This document shows positions 56,215-64,000 of a DNA stretch of 64,000 nt, piece by piece (positions within the stretch are counted from its first letter, which is position 1; every line of letters begins with the position of its first letter). The notes under the pieces were generated by a model. It was not told the DNA's origin. It made no database searches and saw only the letters and a list, made by a program, of their open reading frames with translations. The stretch lies in contig MNCI01001083.1 in assembly GCA_015680685.1 (NCBI GenBank), positions 88,359-152,358 on the forward strand, given 5' to 3'. This DNA comes from Gnetum montanum (taxonomy: Eukaryota > Streptophyta > Gnetopsida > Gnetales > Gnetaceae). A program made the translations under genes and the position numbers.

Positions 56215-56750
56215 TATGATTTCAGCAAGTTCTATTTCCAAAATGATGCTGATATGATGCTTATTCAGCATCTTTACATTTTGGCAAATTCTATTTTTAG
56301 AATGAAGCTAGTTTCACGTAACGTCATTCTGGCATCTTTACATTTTCAGCAAATTTCATTTTCAGAATGATGCTGGTTTGATGCGCATTTCCAGCATCTT
56401 TACCTTTTTGGCAAGTTTTGTTTTTAGAATGATGCTGGTTTGATACTATATAGCATCATTCCGACATCTTTAGATTTTTTGAAAATTCCATTTTGGAATG
56501 ACGCTGTTTTGATGCCACGGTAGTAGTGTTATTCTGATATCTTTACATTTTTTTTTTGGCTGGTTCTAGTTTTGGAATGGCGCTAATTTAAAAATTCCAT
56601 TTTTGAAATGACGTTGACGTTGGTTCAATGCTTAGTGTCATTTTGATGTCTTTACATTTTTTTAAGTTCTAGTTGTGTAATGACACTGATTTGACATGTC
56701 TTAATCATTTTGAAAAGTTCTGATTTTTAACGGATGTTGGTTGGATGTTA
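56215..56750 (+). repeat. Degenerate tandem repeat, period about 64-75 bp
   Basis: About seven units of the pattern GGCAAATTCTATTTTTAGAATGATGCTGGTTTGATGC followed by CATCTTTACATTTT; written here as separate words, the units include AGAATGATGCTGGTTTGATG and AGCATCTTTAC at 56282, 56346, 56410 and onwards. Later units are more divergent. Confidence 0.8.
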
Positions 56751-57157
56751 CAACAGCATCCTCCTCATAGCGTTCAAGAAACTTTCTAATTTGAGCTGCT
56801 ACTCCTGATTTTTATCTACGAATTAGGGAGGCCATGTATTGTTGGAATGAAAATTGAAGTTACTGGCATTATCATCATGTTGGTTCTTGCGTTGCTAGAG
56901 TCATAGCTTTAGATGTGGCCAATGTGTAAGGAGGCACGACTCGTGATTGTAGGCAAGTGACGCGGTGCGTGGCATCGGCAGGATGATGGATGCATGATAG
57001 GTGTTAAGGTCGGTAGGGCATGCGCCGCACAGCGGCCGACAACAAGTAGCACTGGATACTGGCTCGTGAAAGAGTCATTCTTTTTCAACAACAACAATGG
57101 GAGGCATGCAGGTAGGCAGGGTACATTTTCTTCTTCTACATCTTCTACTATCGCAAC

Positions 57158-57210
57158 TGCTCAGGCCTCTTGCGCACTGACATATGCTCAGGCCTCTTGC
57201 GCACTGACAT
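57158..57210. repeat. Tandem duplication, 27-bp period
   Basis: TGCTCAGGCCTCTTGCGCAC occurs at 57158 and 57185, each followed by TGACAT. Confidence 0.9.
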
Positions 57211-58099
57211 GTGCACTTCTAGCTAGACTCTTAAGGATTCCCAAAGCAATAAAAGCCTTTCATGAACAATTAGCCGCTACCACTACAGTATCTATTGTTC
57301 AAGCTCAAAGTTAAGATGTTTAGAAACTTCAAGGCCTATGTTTTCCATCCTCTGGACCAATTTTTTGATGTCTATTATTTTTGGAATGCAGGACCGCTAG
57401 ATCCCCTTCTATTGAGGATCCCGTGAGGATCCCGTGACAGAGAGTTTGATGGTCATTATTTTGGAATAAGAAAGATGATTCAAGTTTATGTTTTTGAATG
57501 GAGGGAAAGGTTTTGGTATTTTTTAAAAGCTTCCACCATCCATTGTGCACCTATGAACCTATGAATGCATAGATAAATGTTCATTTCATTGGCAAATGCA
57601 TTTAAATGTTGTACTCTTCGTTGCAAGAAATGTATTTAGTTATTGGCTTGGGATACTACCGTGAATTCTAAGAGGGAAGGTTTTTTAAATTGGTTTCATC
57701 ATCACAGGTTGAAGCCTGTATTATTTTTTATATCTTCCCCTAGGTTCAGTGTTTCAGGTTTTTTAACCCCCACTTTTTTCTGACTTAGTAGGCAATGCTA
57801 CCCAGAGACAGTTGGAAATTCTTTCTAGCTGGGTTGTCTGTTTGCCTAAGCTAGTGTTGTTTCTAAAATTCTCCATTGGTATTTTTTAGCCTGCGCTGAA
57901 TTTAATTCTATATTACAAGTGCTCACTACTTTTTCTAAATTTATCTATATCAAGGTGAGAAGAAAGTCGGAATGTTTTCACCTCAAAAATTAGTTATGTG
58001 CTAATGTCTGAATCTGAAGTCAACAGCCATAATTACAGAAACTAGTAACATTTGTAACCATGTCAAAAACTAAAGCACTATTTCTTTTTTTCCTGTTCA

Positions 58100-58167
58100 T
58101 TCGTTGGATCCATTAAGTGATAGTTACAACGTGTTCGTTGGATCCATTAAGTGATAGTTACAACGTG
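58100..58167. repeat. Perfect 34-bp tandem duplication
   Basis: TTCGTTGGATCCATTAAGTG and the following 14 bases (ending CAACGTG) are repeated exactly at 58134. Identity suggests a recent slippage event. Confidence 0.92.
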
Positions 58168-60235
58168 ACTTATCGTTGACAGTTAAAAGGAACCGAAAAA
58201 TAAGATGACCATTGATATGATTTTGATTTCTTAACTATTGATTTTCTTTTTCTTTTACTCTTATGCATGAACATGTGTCTCTTCCATCTTCCAACAACAA
58301 ATCGAGTCTTACTTTGCTTGAAAATCTCAATACAGTAAGTTGCCTTCCATTCAAACTAAGCAGTCAATCTAAACATCGTTCTGTTGGTGAATTTTATATC
58401 AAACAACTCCATATCATGTTTGACAATATTATGCTTTATTCTGCTATGTAACCTTTGGAAAGTACTCTACAGCAACACATCGGCTGTTCATGCACTGTTT
58501 AAAGAAAGTAGAATAGTTTCTTGGGGCTGCGTAGCCTGTTGTGAGGCTGGGATGGCCATTCCAAGGTGGGAGCGCTATTGGGCCTGTGTGGCTCTCTGTA
58601 CCACCGTCGTACTTAAGTTCTTCCCTTTGCCCACCCCTTAGGCGGAGGTGGAGGTGGCTTAATTAGTATAATTGATTTCATGTCATCTAAGTCCATCTGT
58701 CTAGCTAGGCTAGGTAAGTATTTCCTCCTATTTATTCATCTTTGTAGGTATCATCATATACTTGTACTTAGAGAAGTAAGGATTAGGATTTGTTTAGCTT
58801 GATTGCTTGGTTTATGTTGATTGTCACAAGATTGGCTATTGGTATGGTTTTCTCTATGTAACACCACGGGCCATCGGGTTTTATAGTATAAGGTGCTAAG
58901 GCCAATGCATCAGGTTGCCCGAACCTAAAAGGTGTTCAAGTGCATTGAATCTACATTCTTTGCAAATCATCAGCTTAGTGCCTTTTTCTTTCCTCATTGG
59001 GAACTTGCTACGTTATTTTACTAGGTCAACTATGTTCAAGCGACATCATCAATTTCAATATTTCAATTCACAACAAGTTAAAACACTCTTGTAAGAATTT
59101 TACTGCAATAAAACATCAAGGTTTTATCTAGAAGAAATAAATTTCCTACCATTTATAGTATGAAAAATTGTTAATGAAACTTGCTTCGGAACCTTCTCTT
59201 TCATTTAGTCCAAAGGATACTACATTGATTGTCCAACACCTTCTACCATTTTTCATTACAACTTTGTTTGATGATACATTATGCTAGTCATTGATGATGA
59301 AACAAATGGTCATGAAATTTATATATACCATAAGTTGTTGGTAATTTAACAAATCTCTTGCTATTCAAAATGATTTAGCTAAGTATTTGAGGCTAAAATT
59401 TTTTTTGATTCATTGTTAATATTGAGATTAATATTCTTGATGTTGTTGAGCGATGTGGGTTTTCCTTAATGAAATTTTGGATAATATATTACCTCTCATG
59501 TATGCTTTCATCCATGAGTTGTAGCCTCCTTTTGGAATGTTGTGTTATTTTATTTTTTAATGATTACAATTATGGCTATGCCTATTACTAATGATTACAT
59601 GCTTTTATTGTTCATAAGTCCCAGGTGATGGTAGTGATGGCTTTAGTAATGATGTTGATGGTGATTCTCCTTCTCCTTCCACCACATTAGTTTTATCCAC
59701 TAATGGACTCTTCATACTTTGTTATTTATTATTTTGGCTATCATAGCCTTGGTGACTATATTGGTTATTATTTTTTATTATCTTACGACATTGTAATGGT
59801 CTTATACTTTTGTTATTGTTCTATCACACTGTGTGAACATGGCTATTAGTATAGGTTAAAAGTTTTTTTCTTTTTTTTAAAAAAGTATTATATGTCTTTA
59901 ATTTCATTTTATATTTTTGTTGCACAAAAGGCTATAAGTTAAAATAATAAGATGCAGAGTAAAGTTTGACTATAAAGTGCAAAGGCATAAAATAAGGCAC
60001 AATGGGTCATAGTGCAAACATAAAAGGAATGGTAGACCATGTTTTTACTTTGATTTTATGCTTTTTGTTTTTATTGCATTTTATGGTTTCATGTAAACAA
60101 AAAGAAAATATGCACGAAATTATAAACTAGACATGAAAATAAAGTCCATAAATATAATGCAAAATATAAATGTTGAAAGTGCTTTGTAATTTTTGAGAGA
60201 TTCAAAAATTTGTAAGGTCATTGTTAAATGATTTT

Positions 60236-60810
60236 ATACTCCATGTTCTCTTCACTTACCATGCTAAATGGGAGTTCATCCCATGATTCATTTGTGGTCC
60301 CTACAATGTTGGTATTAATTTGGTCAATTTCATTGGGTTTTTAAGCTATGTTTTGAATTACAAAAGCTTCTTCTTGAAACTCTAGCTCAAATCCTTGTTC
60401 TACATCAACCTTATTAACAAACAAGGGATTCATGTTGTCACAATGGATAATAATTTAATCTTTCTTATAAGGAAAATGAATTTCTTGATGGATAGGGGAA
60501 AAGACAACTCATAGTTCGGATAACCAGGGTTTCCATAGGATTAGGTTGAATCCTAGTGTCTCTTTGACTACAAGGAAATTAGCTAATTTGGGGAACTATT
60601 ATCCAACCATAAATTCCAATGAAATTTACCCTCTTACATCTACACATGATCCATTGAATGATTTAAGTGTTGAGGTGGAGATGCTTTGAATGCATTTGGT
60701 CAACGCCCAAGCATTATACAATAGGTAAGGTAATAACATTAGTAACTGTTCCATTATCTACATGTACTTGATGTACCTTGTACTAGCTAACTCTTATCAT
60801 TATAAATAAG
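60236..60810 (-). pseudogene. Aspartic protease and C-terminal tail, element 3
   Basis: Minus-strand blocks: QVHVDNGTVTNVITLPI (active site with D-N-G), a SFNGSCVDVRG-like segment, FIGIYG, a LIQPNPMETLVI-like segment and an HQEIHFPYKKD-like segment, then an acidic Leu/Glu-rich tail. Order and spacing match elements 1 and 2. Stops interrupt it. Confidence 0.78.
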
Positions 60811-61650
60811 GGAGATTTGGATACCTCACCACTTTGTGATTTAATCTTTACATCGTTGTCCCAAAATGTTAAAGTAGTTGACTTCATTTGTTCTTTAGGT
60901 GAGGGTGGTACTATTACTGTGTGTATAGATTCTTAGTAGGCTTGGATATGATCATTGATAGGAATAGAAGTCAACATACAAACTAAGACTTCACGATGGG
61001 CTCAATAAGTCATAACTAAGTCATATAAGCTAACCAAGATGTTCTTCTATTTAAGCAAGATCTTGACCTACTCAATGGTAGTGAGAAAGTCTTTGTTATT
61101 ATTCATTATTTTTTTGTTCTTGTTGCCTTTAACTTCCTCCATTCTACCCAAGATTTTCACCTCATTTTTTAACGTTTGTGGTTTAGGACTCTTTTTCTTT
61201 TCTTGTTATTTATCGTCCTTCTTAGGTTGACTCATTTAAGCATCCTTAGCATCAAACTTGATGGGTATAGCTGAAATGGATGTAGGCTTTAGTGGATGTA
61301 CCTCTTTTCACACTTTTGGTTTCGTATTGTCCTTGGTTTAGAAGCTAGCTTCTTACATTGTTTTATTGGTAACTTCTTGTTATCAAGTTGTGAAGGGGTT
61401 GAGGCATTGGCCACCATAGGAGGCCATTGGTCATCTTGAGTTTTGGACATAATAGTGGTAGGAGGGGGCACTCTAATAACAAATGGTTCTTTAGGAGGCT
61501 TTAGTGATGGTATCCTTAAGAAAAAAGAAGTCCTTGAACATGATAAAGTTGAAGCACTTTCATCATGAGGAGGCACTAAAATCAAAAGTGGCTCCTGGGC
61601 AGGTTTAGGATTTTTGTTAATGTTGAATGTGGCTATTTTATAGGGATCAT
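60811..61650 (-). pseudogene. Gag-protease linker, element 3
   Basis: Contains EPLLILVPP, TSFFLRIPS and EPFVIRVPP on the minus strand, the same spaced motif as in elements 1 and 2, then a Lys-rich block (KKLPIKQCKKLASKPRT). The remainder is unrecognised. Confidence 0.62.
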
Positions 61651-63735
61651 TTTATAATTTCATCTGTTGGTTTTGGAGCCTAATAGGGTTGGAAGTGTCT
61701 AACACTAGCTTTCCATTGTCTATCATCTTTTGGAAGTCATCCATTAAGGCTAAGAAAAAATCAATATCATGAGTGGGAAACTGATGATAATGGTAGAGTC
61801 AATCTAATTTGAAATATTTTGGCATTGGTGGATCATCCTTGGTTGCTACAGTGGGATCCTTAACAATCACACATAGATAGTCATACCTCTTGCAAGCATT
61901 CTTAGTCATTTGCTTATACTAGATACAATCACTTTTGAGCAATTGATCAAGGAGATTAGCCAGTTTCAAGGGAAATCTCATATATTTGAATTGATCCTTC
62001 CACTTAAACTTAGGCCTAGATTGGTTAGATGTAGGGGCCTCAAATGTTGAGTTTTGAGTGGTGGTGGTAGGACCCTTTAGTTGATTTGTTTTAGGCCCCT
62101 ATCTCATTTTGGTTTCATTGGCCACAATGGCTATGGCTACATGGTTTTGCTTTTCTTTGTCACTATACTTCCATGTATATTGATTCTTATATGCCATATA
62201 AGCAAGGTCATGACTGGCTTCAACAACATCCTTTATGTTCTTCATTTGTAAGAAAGCTTAACTAAGGAACCACAAATCTAACTAATAGAGTTTGAACTTA
62301 ATGAAGTCATTAACCATCCCCTTGGATATGGCCAGACGATGTGTCTCTACTATGGGTTTAGAAATCTCATTGAGAAGAACATTCCATTGTTGTATGAATT
62401 TCCCCATTGGTTCAAGGGGCCCATGCTTGACCTTTATCAATTGGTCAAGATTCATATTGGGTTTCAAGTTATAGTTAAAATGGTTAAAGAACTATGAAAC
62501 TAAGTCTTCTAGTGAGGTAATGGAACTTCTAGGTAACACACATTACCAATCTAAAGCTTTCCTAGTGAGGGACATCAAGAAGATATGCATGATGGTATGA
62601 GGCCAAGCTTATAACAATAAGCACTTAGAACAGAAGGCAATGAGGTATGTGTTAGGATCACCCTTGCCATTGTATTTGGTGAACTAGGATATGAAAATGC
62701 TTGTGAGAAGAGTTATCTAGGGGAAGATATGACTAATGGGATGATCTTGGTAGAAGTTCATTACCTTAACCATTTTTGTAGTACAAGCTTTGAGTTTTCA
62801 TAACTCTTTAGTGAGGTCCTAGATCATTTGGAAGGCCTAACCTAAGCCTTGAGGCATTTTGGTAGGTTGGATACTTTGGACAAATGGTTGAGGAGGAAGT
62901 TGAAAAGCTTGTGGCATCACAATGGACAATGGAAGGGACAAAAGTGGTTGCGTGGTTATGGTTGTGAGGGGACTAAATAATAAGGAGGAATTTTGGATTA
63001 AAACTTGAGAAATAAAAAAGGGAAATGAAGTATGAGAACCTTAGATAACTTGGATTTTCCATTGAGAGGTCCACCAAGATGGAGGAATAATGAGGTGTGG
63101 TAAACACCATAGGTGATGATCATGTGCAATGCAGCTATGTTAAAAAAGGGCATGGACGAGAAAAGTGAGGCCTATTGTGGTACAAGTTATGGCTAGTGGA
63201 TAGTCATGATGAGCATTACCTCCAACATGGAAGGGTAGACATGAGTAGAAGAGGGTTGAGAAACATGCTCCATAGAAAACATAGGAGAGGTTGAACTAGG
63301 TGCAATGACTTGGGGAGCCAATTATTGGAAAAGGTTTCCAATGAAATTGTCAAGTTCTGTTTGGGCCTCAAATTCATCATGCTCCTCATGATGAATTATT
63401 GAGTTAACGTCCTTACTCAACTCATCCTTCTCTATTAGTTAGGCAAGTATATGCATATGGATTTTAGTTAGTTTTATTTTATCATAGTGGGATGGATGTA
63501 CTCCTTCCCATTCCTATAGATTAACTCAAACTCATGCTTGGATTCATATACTATGCATGGGATGAGTAGGCTGGCCTAGATTTTGGCACATATAAAATTA
63601 TAGTAATCTTCATTTATTACAACAAAGTCTAGGCTTTGAACCCTCTACCTGAGTGATTATCTTAGGTTCTTTGGGTCATACATGTGAATTGCCTCTTAGC
63701 TAGAAGTCATGTTGATTAGGTTAAGTGGTAACATG
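61651..63735 (-). pseudogene. Gag of element 3
   Basis: Minus strand: N-terminal YNFICAKI and ELIYRNGKEYIHP; a Met/Pro/Ser-rich part; the gag core near 62.5-62.8 kb ending in KALDW and a stop; NMNLDQLIKVKHGPLEPMGK with FIQQWNVLLNEISKPI; SHDLAYMAYKNQYTWKYSDK; a Thr/Asn-rich part; and a zinc-knuckle remnant (YHYHQFPTHDIDFF). Trp of LDW is kept, unlike gag 1 and gag 2. Start near 63732 (MLPLNLI). Confidence 0.83.
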
Positions 63736-63845
63736 GTTGATTTTTAAAAAATCATTAACTAGGGTTTTAAACTGAGTAAAAGTTATAGTGTTATTGAGAG
63801 TTGTAGTGTTAGTGAGAGCTTGAAATTTCCTAAGTTTGCTAAATG

Positions 63846-64000
63846 ATGAGACACGGATTGCACAAGACATGATATCGCATATGCGATATCGCGGCCGACG
63901 CGATATCACATCCCCTGGGATATCGTGTACACGATATTGCATCCTTCCTTGCGATATCGTGTACACGATATCGCGTCCTTCCCTGCGATATCGCATACGC
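63846..64000. repeat. Array of GATATCG palindromes upstream of gag, element 3
   Basis: Four palindromes in 130 bases: GATATCGCATATGCGATATC at 63871-63890 (perfect, 20 bp), ATATCGTGTACACGATAT at 63920-63937 (perfect, 18 bp), a perfect 24-bp palindrome at 63951-63974 (GCGATATCGTGT and its complement), and one starting at 63985 that is cut by the window end. Spacers contain CATCC(T/C) words. Confidence 0.92.

Larger units (their letters stand above)
56751..60235. other. Rest of the PR-RT interval of element 3
   Basis: No confident gene. Frames at 56994-57314 and 58263-58641 show no recognised domain. A short acidic, Gly/Asp/Ser-rich stretch near 59620-59700 (GDGSDGFSNDVDGDSPSPS), after a CCCAG, resembles in composition the last exon of the antisense gene in elements 1 and 2. 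The rest is AT-rich. Confidence 0.45.
49772..64000 (-). mobile_element. Element 3: internal region of a third Tat/Ogre-like retrotransposon
   Basis: Minus-strand order: (5' LTR beyond 64000), palindromic leader, gag, linker, protease, a 5.9 kb interval, RT, two RNase H, integrase, non-coding 3' region, foldback, 3' LTR. No dyad clusters of the kind seen in elements 1 and 2 were found. The interval between protease and RT holds host-gene fragments instead of a clear copy of the antisense gene. Confidence 0.75.

Noticed and set aside
57311-57550. Possible coding frames around 57.3-58.6 kb
   Set aside because: No recognisable domains, no splice-consistent layout and no counterpart in elements 1 and 2.

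Overview
The window looks like intergenic heterochromatin from a large plant genome. I recognise no intact single-copy host gene. Almost everything identifiable is decayed Ty3/gypsy LTR retrotransposon, mostly read on the minus strand. The elements carry two RNase H domains in a row and a gag/protease/RT arrangement that place them in the plant Tat (Ogre-like) lineage. A conifer or other giant-genome plant would fit, but species cannot be read from this sequence. Two assembly gaps are present (18563-19115 and 39045-39118).

Layout. (1) 1-15341: element 1, minus strand, lacking its 3' LTR (off the left edge); it sits inside the gag of an older relative, element 1b (gag 15342-16859, 5' LTR 16860-21104). 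That LTR is itself split by a 2.4 kb insertion containing the first gap. (2) 20980-24135: an unrecognised reading frame, a GC-rich patch and a plus-strand gypsy relic truncated by element 2. (3) 24136-44167: element 2, a complete 20.0 kb element with two LTRs of 2328 and 2340 bp. (4) 44168-49760: unrecognised sequence, a small LTR/gag remnant, and probably the 3' LTR of element 3. (5) 49761-64000: element 3, minus strand, running off the right edge.

Main observation. In elements 1 and 2 the gag-protease half and the RT-RNase H-integrase half are separated by about 5.5 kb. Ogre elements are known to have an intron at this place. In both elements the interval holds the same gene in the opposite orientation (plus strand, 5294-8985 and 32488-37113). 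It has about eight exons at matching positions, matching splice sites, a coiled-coil-like C-terminal half and no family I recognise. In both elements the interval is bracketed by clusters of a short dyad-symmetric repeat, and a third cluster lies downstream of integrase. The dyad follows N-GTC-(6 nt)-GAC-N', and its outer base pair covaries between units, which suggests selection or templated spread of a hairpin or a two-fold protein site. Element 3 lacks the repeats and any clear copy of the gene; the same interval instead holds cDNA-like fragments of two host genes, a glutathionyl-hydroquinone reductase and an AGO4-type Argonaute.

Other shared oddities: an inverted copy of the polypurine-tract/LTR junction just inside the 3' LTR of elements 2 and 3; arrays of imperfect palindromes at about 150-200 bp spacing inside the LTRs, with a different repeated word in each element; and a PFVIRVP-type peptide repeat between gag and protease. 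All coding regions are broken by stops and frameshifts, so nothing here is likely to encode a full active protein. Coordinates of domains and exons were placed by eye and should be taken as approximate unless a splice or LTR dinucleotide is cited.
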